A program made the position numbers and the translations under genes. A model generated the notes under the pieces. The model searched no databases and was not told where the DNA came from. It worked only from the letters and a program-made list of their open reading frames with translations. Below, piece by piece: positions 32,301 to 43,994 of a stretch of DNA of 64,000 nt. Source of the DNA: Corallium rubrum (Eukaryota; Cnidaria; Anthozoa; Scleralcyonacea; Coralliidae); NCBI GenBank assembly GCA_964035015.1, contig OZ036013.1, positions 2,857,001 through 2,921,000 of the forward strand, written 5' to 3'. The stretch's first letter is position 1. The number at the start of each line of letters is the position of its first letter.

Positions 32301-35300
32301 TACAAGCTGGCTAGAGTCTTGCAGTAATAATGACTGACCTTACCACATGGTGCTTGTCTACTAATTATCTGATGACGCCGAGCATGCGCAGTTCTTCTGT
32401 TGTTAGCCTTGGTTATTGCAAAACCCCATTTAAAAAAGGTTCTAGATTTGTTTCTCCGTTATAGCAGACTTACCCCAGAACATATTGGCAAACCCAGAAC
32501 GAACAGAAAACAACATAAAAATGCGGTAAAGCCAGACTGGTATTTTTTGAACTTTCCACCGAACTCGTCGACAACTCCAGATATGATGCATTCGAGAACC
32601 CCAAACTATAATCATAAGAAACAATTGACCAATATAGACATACAGAAGTAGACGAAAATAAGAAATAAAAAACACCATGCAATAAATAGGCGTCAGATTT
32701 GATAATAAGACAGGTGTCACGGTCTCAGCGATCCCCCAGTCTGACCTAAGACCAACTGCGTAGTTATCTCCTGCTTTTCTGCATTGATATTGTCGTTATT
32801 CTAACTCAAAAAATACGTATAATCATGGAAACCATACTTTTATCACGTTCTTTTAAACATTTGGTCGCAAGTTAATCAATATTATAAGTATAAATATAAG
32901 ACGTCTGTGATTATTACGAATGGCAATACCATGTAACTCATATAAATAATAGTTCGATAAGCTTTCGTCTCGCTAAACTCGATACTTCATCATTCTAAGA
33001 ATATGTAAATTTAATAAGACATAAGTAGTTTTCAATGCTCTGAATAGCGAACTATTATTTATATGAGTTACATGGTATCGCCATTCGTAATAATCACAGA
33101 CGTTTTATAATACTTTTGATATATATAATGATATTGATTACCTTGCGACCAAATGTTTAAAAGAACGTGATAAAAGTATGGTTTCCATGATTATACGTAT
33201 TTTTTGAGTTAGAATAACGACAATATCAATGCAGAAAAGGATAAAGGATAAAGGATAAAGGACTGGGTGGCTAATCGTCCTTACTTGCAGCCAGCGGCTG
33301 AATTGCGAAGGACGCAGATCAACGTGGCCGTGTCGAGGCATATCAAAGGCGCTTCAAGCTGCCGCCAACGACACAGTTCAGACCACGGATCACAGCTAAG
33401 ATGTTAGGTGTCGATTTTTTTTTTTTTTTTTTTTAACTTTCTTTTTTTAGATAACTACGCAGCTGGTCTTAGGGGATAACTCAGACTGGGGGATCGCTGA
33501 GACCGTGACACCTGTCGCTAATACATCGAGTTGCTGTGTTTATCTATCTTACATTTCAGCGACAGTCAGCTTGCTGAATGACGGTCATTACGTCAGTCCT
33601 TACGTAAGAACAAACTGCGTGGTTATTCACCAATACCTTCTTTGCCAAATACGGTATACAAACATTATCTACGTCAATATACTACGTAAAACTAATGATC
33701 TGCATGGAAACCTACTTACAAGAATGCGGATACAAATCCACGCTAGAGATTAAACATTTTAACGCCTTAGTAAAGTTAAATTATAACAACCGCTACAGTT
33801 AGATTGTTTAATGAAGTTATAACTTACAGCGCCAACCGGCTGAATTACAATAACTTTTACAGTGTTATAAAGATAATAGACTAACTAAACAAATAATTAT
33901 AAAAAGGAGATAAAATTCAATAAAGTAAGAATAATTACATACATCTAAAAATTATCCTACAGTCTTAACAAGAATATCTATAAAAATTGTAAGGGATAAA
34001 ACTATTCTTGAACCTATTCGTTTTACATGATGTTAGCTGAAACGTGCGCCTATTACGTAGGCATACGGTAGTATTGTTTCGAGGAGGTAAAAGTTTATGC
34101 AGTTTATGTGAATTGTCATCAACAATCTCCTGAAACAACTTAACATTTAAAACCTGTCTTCTACTAGACAGCGTTGTAATGTTCAGGACTTGTAAAGTGG
34201 GTCCCCTATACCCCTTCACAAAATGCATTCACGTAAAAATATTTAGTCTTTTCACGAGTCACGAAAAATCGCAAAAACTCTTTCACGTTCACACAAAAAT
34301 CGAGGCAATCATGATTCACGTAAAAATACAAAAGAAATTCACGGATTAATATTTCGCGAAGTCTTTTCATTCTCGAAGTCTTTTTCTTCAATCTCAGAAG
34401 ATGCAGCAAGTTTGAAAGATTTCTTTCTGTCCTTGCAGTCCATTGTAAAGGTCTGTAAACACTGCGATCATGCAAAATTGCGCCTGGCGTCGCTTTTTAT
34501 TATCTTTGTCTCACCCTCTGAAGCCTGAAGGTCTCCGTTTGACGAGTACAATCGTCTGCGGAGTTAGTCAGAGTAAAATAGTCAAAATAATCTGTAAGTA
34601 ACTAGCGTAAAATATCAAGTACATGCTATTCCGGTATTCAACTGTTCGAAGACAGACAAGACAAACAACAGAAATTCCATAAATCCTAAAAAAACTGTTC
34701 ACGCAAAACAGACGATTCACAAATCACGTTTAATTCTAGCCTTCATTCACGGGTCACGGTTAAATCAAAAGTTACTTTCACGTGCACGTAAAAAGATTTG
34801 AAACCTTACGATCACGAATCACGGATTAAAAAAACCATCGATCACGTTTCACGGGTAAGTAAAATAACCCAATCACGCTTCACGCGAAAAGTATAGAGGA
34901 CCCTTTGTAAAGCCTGGCTATAAGACAGTTCAGGGTACATAATACGTAATGTACGCTTCTGCAAACTCTCTAGATCATTGGACAGATATTGTGGTAATGC
35001 ACTCTTATTGGAAAAGCTTTTCCAGTAATGGCAAATACATTCTATAAAGCTATTAAGAAATTATAGTAGTACACAAACAAATTCAAATGAATTCTTAAAT
35101 CAGCGCGCAAACATGCGCCATTTTTGCTTTCCAAATAGTTAACTCGCTTACTTACTTAATAGCTTACTTACATATAAGTATATGTAGTTACTAGTCTTAC
35201 CTGACTGTCTAAGCCGAGCGTGAACAACATGAGAAAAAAGAGCACAGCCCACAAAGGAGATATGGGAAGTCGAGAGATAGCTTCGGGGTAAACATTAAAC

Positions 35301-38300
35301 GCCAATCCAGGTCCTAAATATATTAAAAACAATGAATATAATTATATAAAGACCCAAAAACAAATACCTTAGGAACGATATGTTGTACAGAATGTTACCC
35401 GATGTGGCAACGACGTCAATGTTAGTGTTGAGTTGGTGCGACATGAAACCCAATACACTGAACACTACAAATCCTGCAAAGAAACTTGTTCCACAGTTGA
35501 TGCAGCTAACAACAATGGCATCACTGAAACAAAACAAAGCAAAACAAATCACTAAGTGAAAATGTTTCTTTATTTTATTTTACTGTACTGTGTACTTCAC
35601 TCCACTCTACATCACTTCACTTTACTCCACTCTACTCCACTTCATTTTATCTGACTTCACTTCACATTTCTTCACTCCATTCCAGTTCACATCACATCAC
35701 TTTTCACTTCACTTCACTTCACTTCGCTTTGCTTCGCCTCGCCTCGCCGCGCCTCACTTCACTTCACTTCACTTCACTTCACTCCACTCCACTCCACTCC
35801 ACTCCACTCCACTCCACTCCACTCCACTCCACTCCACTCCACTCCACTCCACTCCACTCCACTCCACTCCACTCCACTCCACTCCACTCCACTCCACTCC
35901 ACCCCACCCCACTCCACTCCACTCCACTCCACTCCACTCCACTCCACTCCACTCCACTCCACTCCACTCCACTTCACTTCACTTCACTTCACTTCACTTC
36001 ACTTCACTTCACTTCACTTCACTTCACTTCACTTCACTTCACTTCACTTCACTTCACTTCACTTCACTTCACTTCACTTCACATCGACTCACAGAACGCA
36101 GTTGTTGTTAAACTTGTTATAGCTCCCATATACCAATACAGTCCCCCAACTGATGCCAAGAGAGTAGAAGATCTGCGATGCTGCTGCTATCCATACCTAA
36201 AGACCAAATGCATATCGTATTCACTTTAAATATACTCAATTCAAGCTGTTAATAAGAGAAAAATTATTTCCAAATCTCGTGCAGTAAATTCTAGAAGAAA
36301 CTGAAGTGTTTTCTCCTTAGTCGTCCACCGGACAAAGATTTGACAAAAACTTTATAAAAATATTATTCACTACCTTGACATCTAACAACTTCTTCCATTT
36401 TGGAGTTAAATAGAATTCAATCCCAGTACCAGCTCCCTCCAATGTTACTCCACGTAAAAACAAAACAAAGAGCACAATATATGGCATTGTAGCAGTCACC
36501 CACACAACCTTTGCAATTAGAAAGAAAGAAATAAGGAATTGTTTGAAACGTTCGGTAAAAAAAAAATTCCGAATGAATTGTTTGGTATAATATGGTATAT
36601 ATTGTATTGTGGTATAATATGTATAATAGTATTGTATGATATGGTATGGCATGGTACAGTATATGGTAAGGTATGGTTATGGTAACATGGTATGTACTAT
36701 TTACAATATGAGTGGCCGTGTTGTATTGGATATACAAGCTCGAGCCGAAGACGAGAGCTTGTCATATCCAATACAACACGGACACGAATATTGTAAATAG
36801 CTTAAAATACTCCGAGTATTTGATGTTAATATGAGTAATATTTGTTCAGATTAATTCAGAAAAAGCTCAATTTCAATGTTTTAGAGCTGAGATAGACCTG
36901 ATATACAACCGCTAGTGGTTGTATCAAATGATACACACACGCGTGGTTTGTATCAGATATACAACCTCCTTCACGGTCATGATTTCTTTTGTGTTTTCCT
37001 CATGAATTATTAAAGAGTATTTTAAGTGGTAATGTAATGTAATGTAATGTAATGTAACGTAACGTAACGTAACGTAACGTAACGTAACGTAACGTAACGT
37101 AACGTAACGTAACGTAACGTAACGTAACGTAACGTAACGTAACGTAACGTAACGTAACGTAACGTAATGTAATGTAATGTAATGTAATGTAATGTAATGT
37201 AATGCAACATACTTTCCCTGATGTTTTAACACCTTTAAAGAGGCATAAAAACACGACGGTCCAACAGAACAATAAAGACAAACAAATTTTCCATCGGAAA
37301 TCTCCAAGGTCATTTATGCTATCTGTTTTGCCAAGAATATGATTACTAAAATATAATAAAGTTTAGTACAAAAGTCAAACTGGAAGCATTCTTCTCCAAA
37401 GTGGCTAAGGTAAAAGTTTAATCTATAGTAACTACATCATGCAAGAATCGGACCATGGGTCGCAGAGGTCATAAGCAAATACGCACCACTGTGCCACCAA
37501 TGCTCTTTAAATGCTGTTTAGCTTCCCCAATCCTTGCAAATTTGCTCACCTCTGCTGCTCTCTTGCTTGGTGCAAGGTGGTCAAATGCTACCAAAAGGAT
37601 TCGTCTCACATGGTTCCTTAACTCTTTCCTGTCCGAATTTATCTTTAGTATTTTATTCTGGCTATTTAATAAACGCCAGACGATTTTATTCATCTCTGGG
37701 GGAAGCCCTCGGACAGGAATGAGTTAATGAATTTCGTCTATTTCTTTTCAAATTAATGTACATTTGTTCTTGAGTGTTCAAAATTTTATACTCGATTCGG
37801 GTCGTTTTACATGTGGCCCTCTGTTGTTGTATCTCTCAACGTCCTGCTCACCATCTGTTTTGAGTTTGTTTGTAAAAATAAATATGAAGACAAAAGCTTC
37901 CTAGATAAGCCTTTCGGCATTTGGTGAATTGTTTATAGAAAAAAACAACCCTTGACCACGGGTGGCGTGTGCTGTTAGCGCGCTGCCTCTCACCAACTGA
38001 AGTTAAAGCCGGTTCGACGGGGTTAGTACTTGGATGGGTGACCGCTTGGGAATGACCCCGTTCTCGAGCTTGCGACTCATGTGAGTAGAGTTTAGTTGGT
38101 TTCTCCTGTGCTTCGAGGGTTTTTCGCCGGGTTCTCCGGTTTTCCTCCCTCCGCAAAACCAACACTAGACTTACATCATAGTCAATCGAGATATGGTCTG
38201 GAAACTCAGCTAAAGTCTTAGGTCTATCTTTTTGTTCGCCTTTATGCATTTTTGTGCACGGTGTACGGTCACTGAACACATTGTATTTTAGTATAATGAA

Positions 38301-41300
38301 CGAATTGTCCAATAGCAACGTTTCAGTTCAATCACTCAACCGTGCTATTTAAATATTAATAAACCTAAAACAAAGGATGTGCACGGTGTATGGTACGATT
38401 CAACATAAAATCACAGCTCATTATAGGCGCTTTGAAGTTTGCCGAGTTTCCAGACCATATCTCGATTGACTATGCTTACATCATGGTAGTCATGTTTAAT
38501 TGGGGCATTTCGCTCTTTGACCACCAGTTGCAATAGCAATAAAGTTATTAAAACAAAACATAAAACAGAACAAAACAGCTACGGTTACGGAGCATCGGTT
38601 ACTCCAACACAAAAAAACAACTAAAAGTACTTACTTAAAATACTCTAGAGAAGAAGCAATTAGATTTGAAGTGTCCAGCTCTGTACAGTTAATAGCATGC
38701 GTTGAATTGATCCAGAGACTGCCATTGGTACAATTTGCACGCAAGTTGTTTAATTCGCGTCGTTGTTCAAAGGTGCTTTTAAGAAAAAAAAATCACAGAA
38801 TAAAAATTCAAAGTAAAATTATGCACGGTTATTTTAAAGTTGACTATCAAATGTTAACTATATAGCACACAATCAGCCTCAATTTGCTTTGTATATATTT
38901 CACTGCAAAAGCTTTTTTGCTATTTTGTTTTCCTATTTATGCAAGCGGGTTTTTTGCTATATAGAAGCGTAATGTATAAAACTCAAGTACTTAATAGAAG
39001 ATATGCTTTTAGTCTACCGAACTTGTATCGAACATCTTACCGAATGTCTACCGAACGTGTACCGATCATCTGTCCAAATGTCTACCGAACGTCTGTCCGA
39101 ATGTCCACTGAACGACTAACCTGCATTGATCTGTCTTCCAGGACGGGTCACACTCCTTCCATGGCACATCACTGGCAAACGAACTGAACAGATAAATAAC
39201 TGACCAACAGATGATGACGTTATAGTAGATTGACACGAGAAATGATATCATCATCATTGCCATGCCAACGCCTAGAACAATACAAGCAAGAACGAGAGAA
39301 CACTCAAGACCAGCCCCCTACTTTACAAGAGCTAGCGCACTGTTCAAAGATCGAGCCGGCTACGCCTTCTTAACTAAAGACCCCGTTTACACAATGCCGG
39401 TACAATTTGAGAACGGAACAAAATCATGCCGTTTAGGCCTTGCGTTTACACGATACCGGCACAAAAATGACATGATTTTGCTACGATTGCAACTTCAACG
39501 ACTGCGTCCTGCAAATAAAAGAATTCTAGTTGTGAAACAAAAGCCCTGTTTACACGGTCAAAATTTAAGCGGGATCTGAGCCACATCTGACTTTAAGCGG
39601 GCTTAAAATGTCCGTGTAAACAGATCGGCGTAAATTAATCGCGATTAGTTTGCACCACCTCAAGGAGGTGGATTAAACTGAGCACGATCAGTTAATCGCG
39701 CTCAACTTGGCCGTGTAAACGCAACGGGATTGAAAAACGCTTGCTATTAATACGGTGTTATTAATACGATAAAATGCATTTTTTTGCCCTGCTGTAGAAG
39801 CTTCCGTCTCGCTATTCTTCGTTCCTTTGTTTCTTTCTTCCTTTTAGCTATTACTCTTTCTCGTGTACCGATGTCTTCCGTTGTTCTTTGACGCACGCTA
39901 CCCATACGGAGCTTCCAAATCCAAAAATATAGCTCGTCCACCATGTTGAATAATGGTGTACGTGTTTTAGTAAGGGATTATTAAATGACCGTGTAAACGC
40001 AACAAGGTGGCGCATTTTAAATTAAGCGTGCTTAAATTTTGGCCGTGTAAACACGGCTAAAGATAATGAATAATTTTAATCCCAAGAGTATAATGGCCCA
40101 ACATCGCCCTCGTTCTTTATACAACGTCATTTCGACTATTTTCACGTCTACACTCTTCAGAATGACGTCAACTCACCAAAAGATGAGGCTGAGTGACTCG
40201 GTCCCTTGACATTGACCCCAATACAAACACTACAATCACTTTAGCAATACTAGGACGTTTTAAGTCATTAAACTAACTTCAAATATCAAATATAATAGTC
40301 AGTTAATCGTGACTTTTTCCACAAGTTATAGAATTTAGATAGAATTCATGTCAGTTTAACAACTTACTCAGGTTTTTCTATTGTTAAATATTTACTTGTT
40401 ACTAACCTCTTGCCACACGACTAATGGTTGTAAATGTTGTTAATGGACCAAGGCTAAGATATTGTCCAAGACTAAATTCAGACAACATCATTGGAATGCC
40501 ACAGAGGGCCAACATTATAAAATATGGAATCAGGAATGTTGCTAAATGACAAAAGAAAAGGAAATTATTTGAACCTAGCTTAGAGAATCATGTTTGTGAA
40601 GTTTTTTTTTCAAAAACGCCGTGCAACACGGTTACGTATATAGTATATCATTCCAGGTGATCTGAAAACACGGAAAAGGACTGGGACTAGTTGTCAAATA
40701 GAAATCCATTTTTCGAATTAAACTATTTAATATCTCGTGAAATATACTTTATTTTGTTCCCAAATTTAGCATAGACTTATCATTTTCAACACTGAACATA
40801 AATACAAAGTTTCAACCAGTTTGATAAAGGAAAATGAAAGAAATAAGTTATTCAATACAGCAAAATGGATTTCTATTAGGTTGCTAGTTCCAGGCCTTTC
40901 CCTCACGGTCAGATCACCTGGTTGGTATGTAGAAGCAGTGCCGGATTAACCTTCCCAGGGCCTGGGGGCAAAAATATTTTAGGGCCGGTCACAAACTGAG
41001 AGCTATCCCCGGAGTACGGTGAACTGAAAGCGTAGGTTGATCGGATCATCGGAGGTTCGTACTTAGGCTGCCTCAGGCGCCACTCCCCTCCCGCTTTCAA
41101 ACAGAAGGGGTCCCGTGGCTGAGATAGCGTGTGATTTTCTCAGGCTAGTTCGGACTTTCAAAGAAAAACTGCATATTTTTTTTATTTTTGGGCCGGTCAG
41201 AATCTGGGGTCGGGGGCAAATGCAGCTGCCCCCTTTGCCCCATAGGTACCCTGGGAACCAGAGGGATCTCTGTATTATCCTCTGATCTCTCTATTATCCC

Positions 41301-43994
41301 CTTTCTCTGGATCCCGAGATAACCGCGTTTTTTTCGCCTCGCGCCTCCCGCGTTTTTTTTCGCCTCGCGCCTTCGGTTTTTGCCCGCTTTTTTTCCGCCT
41401 CGCACCAAATATGGCCGATAGCTCGTTTTATAGTGATCAGTTCTCCAAACCTCCAAATTTTTTGGCGTACCCCATAGGTAATCCGCCACTGTATAAATGG
41501 CGGTTCCAATTCACTTATTCTTGCATGGAGGGTCTTTTTTGAGGCCCAACCTAGGATCTACTCTAGCTCTACTCAGAGGCAGATTAAATGGGGTTATGCA
41601 ATGGGGTTATGCAATGGGGTTATGCAATGGGGTTATAACCAAGGTTAACAGCTAAGTAACCAGGCTTCGATACGTCAGGACGTCACGTGGCCGAGGGGGC
41701 TAGGTAAGGTCAGCTCGATAGAGCATTTGGTATCAGTTATCGTGTTACGCGAAGCAAGACCGACTGGAGGAAAGCAAAATCTCCACCCCCCCTGATTCGT
41801 TGTTTCACTTGGTTCTCCTACTCAATTATTTTCTCCTAAAATTTCCACCAACTGTTAATTGGTGTGAAGGTGTTAGTTCTTCGGGGGGTGGTGGTCAGCT
41901 CAAGATACCACTTGCCTGGATCTTATCCTGAGTCCAAGTAACAGTATTCGTCCCAGGCCACCCCTCGGTCAGCTGAGCTAACACCTAACCATCCAAACGG
42001 GTAAGTATGGTCAGGTCGACCTCACATCCAAAATTAAGGATTATCCTTAATTGTCAACTCGCCTAAAATTAAGGCTAATCCTTAATTTTAAATGAAAACT
42101 CTCCCCCATACCCCCAACCCCTAACCACAACCCCCCGGAAGCCCTAAACCTAACCACAACCCCCCGGAAGCCCTAAACCTAACCACAACCCCCCGGAAAC
42201 CCTAAACCTAACCACAACCCCCCGGTAGCCCTAAGCCTAATCACAACCCCCCGGAAACCCTAAACCTAACCACAACCCCCCGGTAGCCCTAAGCCTAATC
42301 ACAACCCCCCGGAAACCCTAAACCTAACCACAACCCCCCGGTAGCCCTAAGCCTAATCACAACCCTCCGGAAAAAAGTCCCACCTCTCAGACCCCGACCA
42401 CAACGCCCCTCTAGGATTTTTAGCTTTATGTGTTCAAGTTTAACATCCCGCTTGTGGGACAGATAAATTAAGGCCATGTCTTAATTTGAGCCCTATTTTA
42501 AAATTAAGGCCATGTCTTAATTCTAGCCCTATTTCACAATTAAGATATACGCTTAATTTTGGTAAGAGATCGTGTTGGTATGGTGGAGTAAGGTGTTAAC
42601 TATAGGCGTATAACTTGGGCACATGCCCCATGGCCCCAAGCTCCTGAGGGCCATGCTCAAATTTGAAACTCAGGAAAAAAAACAGACCACAAAAGCAAAA
42701 AAATCATTTAAAAAATTAAAAATCCTGAAATATTTTACAGAATCATTATATAGATCATTAATTACTATTTACAAAACTAACATTAACAATATAATATATA
42801 ACGAGGGAAACGTTTTTCTCTGACGAAGGGCCTTCGCTCGAAACGTTAGACTCGGCTACGTTCTCTGTTTCGGCAGTATATCTAACCTTACTATATTTCG
42901 ATTGTTGTTTCTACACTGCTTACGCTGCACGCTACTTTTATTATATTAATATATAACAGTCAAGACGCAAAGTAACTTTCAAACGTTTATTTTGCGGGAT
43001 TTTCGGAGAGCGAAATCTTATATTAGTAACTGATAAGCGATAACTGCTCCCAACTCTACCCCAGAGACAGGGAGTGCAACCTGCTAACTTTCAGCTGGTT
43101 TGGGGTTCCACAATCTAAATTTGACTGCCTGGCGCTCTGATCGCCACCATCAGAAAAATCGGAATAATTTCTATTTGGAAAATGCATCCCAGGTGGTCGC
43201 CCAACCTCGTACCCAGGGTCTTATCTCCGCTCCACCGGGGCGGGGGAGCGGAGATAAGACCCTGGGTACGAGGTTGGTGGTCGCCGACGATAGGAAAAAT
43301 CCCCGATTCTTACGAAGGCTGTCGTAAAGCCTGGTTTTCATGTCGCCGATCGTCGGCGATTTGTGATTTAGATGCATGTTAAAACGGGAAGTGCAGCAGC
43401 ATGTTAAGTAATAAAGAACAATACAGAAAAGCAGTGCTTTTATATATATTCTTTTACTTAACATGCATCTAAATCATGGGTCAGCGAACGATTGGCGACA
43501 TATGAGAACCAGGCAATGAGTCGCCGACAATCGGCTTTAGTTTTAGTGGTCTACCAACAGAACTTATAAAATGCTTACTACGCCCCTGAATTTCCCAGAA
43601 CGAAATATATAGCTAATGACTTTAATAAGCTAGATTCGACACGTGTATGTGCCAATTAGAACACGTAGGAGCATGCACCATGAAATAAGAGATCTTCACC
43701 GCATTATATTGTTACTCTTTCACTCTTACCTCCGCCGTTCTGATAGCACAAATACGGGAATCTCCAAACATTTCCAAGTCCAACACAGTAGCCAATGATG
43801 GACAACATAAAGTCGACTTTTGAAGACCATGCTTCTCTTTCCAGCTCGACCGTGTTGTTTGTCATTAGTTCCAGCTTAACATCATCGTGACTGTTATTGT
43901 CGGCAGACATAACGTTTTCGTCGTTACCTGATTGGTTTTCATCCATGTTACTCAGACGAATGTCATCATTGCCTGTCGTAAGTTCTTCGTTCAT
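29375..43994 (-). CDS. SLC6A-like: SLC6-family Na+/Cl- dependent (amino-acid type) transporter, 3' end uncertain
   Basis: Thirteen exons: 43994-43730, 40541-40407, 39271-39121, 38775-38635, 37345-37213, 36508-36374, 36196-36093, 35523-35399, 35313-35201, 32605-32474, 31362-31263, 30336-30236 and 29545-29375. Phases all agree, giving 602 residues through TM12. Hallmarks: TM1 [18 protein letters not shown], an EL2 loop with [10 protein letters not shown] and four N-glycosylation sequons, TM6 SYNKFNNNC, and TM8 TLGLDSQFG. The TM1 position that is Asp in monoamine carriers is Gly72, so an amino acid (glycine, proline, GABA or taurine type) is the likely substrate; the subtype is not assignable. 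The last recognised exon ends at a strong donor (GAG/GTGAGT), but I could not find the C-tail exon. Read-through would add 27 residues and stop at 29291. The exon 5 and exon 7 donors are followed almost at once by pentanucleotide arrays. Confidence 0.94.
29671..30072. mobile_element. Non-autonomous hAT-like element, 402 bp
   Basis: Ends CATAGGCGTAGAGT / ACTCTACGCCTATG with target duplication TGGAGGAC (29663-29670 and 30073-30080). The GGGGGGG-rich interior has no ORF. SLC6 intron 12. Confidence 0.9.
30450..31145. repeat. Block-mosaic pentanucleotide array TGTAG/TGCGG/TGAGG/TCTGG
   Basis: About 290 bp of (TGTAG)n, 180 bp of (TGCGG)n, 130 bp of (TGAGG)n, a short TGTGG/TGTAG block and a TCTGG block, all in the same 5-bp phase. 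Frames reading AVRCG and similar are artefacts. SLC6 intron 11. Confidence 0.97.
31474..32055. mobile_element. 573-bp multi-hairpin element, solo copy
   Basis: It begins TTCTAAAACTCATTAATAATT and ends ATTCTGTAAATAGTACTT. Five consecutive inverted repeats fill most of its length: about 31549-31668, 31724-31766, 31812-31865, 31867-31935 and 31948-32050. The last is hairpin H3. It is nearly identical to the dimer at 46525-47670. It has no ORF of note and lies in SLC6 intron 10. Confidence 0.85.
32709..33516. mobile_element. Large foldback element containing a SINE-like insertion
   Basis: The left arm, 32709-32955 (GACAGGTGTCACGGTCTCAG onward), matches the right arm, 33049-33239 plus 33451-33516. 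The gap, about 33237-33451, is a repeat with (ATAAAGG)n, GCGAAGGACGCAGATCAACG and a T-tract. The same repeat in reverse is at 22388-22515. SLC6 intron 9. Confidence 0.8.
33965..35060 (-). mobile_element. LINE reverse-transcriptase C-terminal fragment
   Basis: Minus-strand translation gives [19 protein letters not shown] and [10 protein letters not shown] upstream of the insertion, then [20 protein letters not shown] and [14 protein letters not shown], ending [17 protein letters not shown]. This is the typical tail of CR1/Jockey-like LINE proteins. A 707-bp hAT-like element (34198-34904) is inserted between the two parts. A dead 5'-truncated copy. SLC6 intron 9. Confidence 0.75.
34198..34904. 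mobile_element. hAT-like element with TTCACG/TCACGG word clusters
   Basis: Inverted ends GGGTCCCCTATAC / GTATAGAGGACCC with target duplication TTGTAAAG (34190-34197 and 34905-34912). The interior is packed with irregular TTCACG, ATCACG and GTCACGG words, possibly transposase-binding sites. Confidence 0.85.
35690..36085. repeat. Pentanucleotide array TTCAC/TCCAC/TTCAC beside exon 7
   Basis: A central (CACTC)n block lies between (CACTT)n blocks. The edge is about 7 bp from the exon 7 splice donor (36092-36091 on minus). The degenerate TTCACTCC border extends to 35580. SLC6 intron 7. Confidence 0.97.
36697..36800 (+). other. Hairpin H4, structural relative of H3
   Basis: CTATTTACAATAT-GA-GTG pairs with CAC-GA-ATATTGTAAATAG. 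Then CCGTGTTGTATTGG pairs with CCAATACAACACGG. Then AAGCTC-GA faces GA-GAGCTT around a GCC-GAA-GAC cap. It lies in SLC6 intron 5. Compare the 573-bp element. Confidence 0.85.
37027..37205. repeat. Pentanucleotide array AATGT/AACGT/AATGT beside exon 5
   Basis: A (GTAAC)n core is flanked by (GTAAT)n on both sides. It begins about 7 bp inside the intron from the exon 5 donor (37212-37211 on minus). Confidence 0.97.
37617..37727. mobile_element. MITE TTAACTC-TTTC-TGTCCGA (copy 1)
   Basis: CTTAACTCTTTCCTGTCCGA and CGGACAGGAATGAGTTAA form inverted ends. Two more copies lie at 53043-53143 and 53156-53256. SLC6 intron 4. Confidence 0.75.
37960..38520 (+). mobile_element. 5S-rRNA-derived SINE with a hAT MITE in its 3' half
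   Basis: TGCTGTTAGCGCGCTGCCTC is followed by AAGTTAAAGCCGGTTCGACG and GTTAGTACTTGGATGGGTGA then CCGCTTGGGAATGACC, a close match to the 5S rRNA internal promoter (box A, IE, box C). The body continues to 38177, is interrupted by 38178-38474 and resumes to about 38520. Confidence 0.85.
38178..38474. mobile_element. hAT-like MITE, 297 bp (copy 2)
   Basis: Same family and exact length as 12454-12750, in inverted orientation. Target duplication CTTACATC (38170-38177 and 38475-38482). Confidence 0.9.
38985..39112. repeat. GTCTACCGAACGT-type short tandem repeat
   Basis: Imperfect 10- to 11-bp units (ATGTCTACCGAAC, GTGTACCGATC, CATCTGTCCAA) end next to the exon 3 donor of the SLC6 gene. Confidence 0.7.
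39541..40064. mobile_element. MITE with GTTTACACGG termini
   Basis: AGCCCTGTTTACACGGTCAA / GGCCGTGTAAACACGGCT with ATTTAAGC next to both ends. Related CGTTTACAC-type ends occur at 39383, 45985-46226 and 53290-53440. Confidence 0.65.
40936..41491. mobile_element. hAT-like element CAGTGCCGGATTA
   Basis: Inverted ends CAGTGCCGGATTAACC / GGTAATCCGCCACTG. No matching target duplication is visible. The CCCGCGTTTTTT interior is non-coding. A separate inverted repeat (GTGATCTGA...TCAGATCAC) lies at about 40640-40918. SLC6 intron 1. Confidence 0.6.
42118..42370. repeat. 29-bp minisatellite with CCCTAA cores
   Basis: About eight units of CCCTAAACCTAACCACAACC plus a CCCCGG(A/T)A(G/A) tail. The flanks carry AATTAAGGATTATCCTTAATT-type palindromes (42030-42095 and 42460-42560), suggesting the array is the centre of a larger foldback. 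SLC6 intron 1. Confidence 0.85.
43196..43276. repeat. Near-perfect palindrome CCAACCTCGTACCCAGGGTC
   Basis: The 34-bp arms meet at CTCCACCGGGGCGGGGGAG. It is nested in a wider GTCGCCGATCGTCGGCGAT inverted repeat (about 43180-43540). Confidence 0.75.

Noticed and set aside
37455-37727. 90-codon frame overlapping a MITE
   Set aside because: Half of it is the TGTCCGA-ended MITE, and it lies inside an SLC6 intron on the opposite strand.
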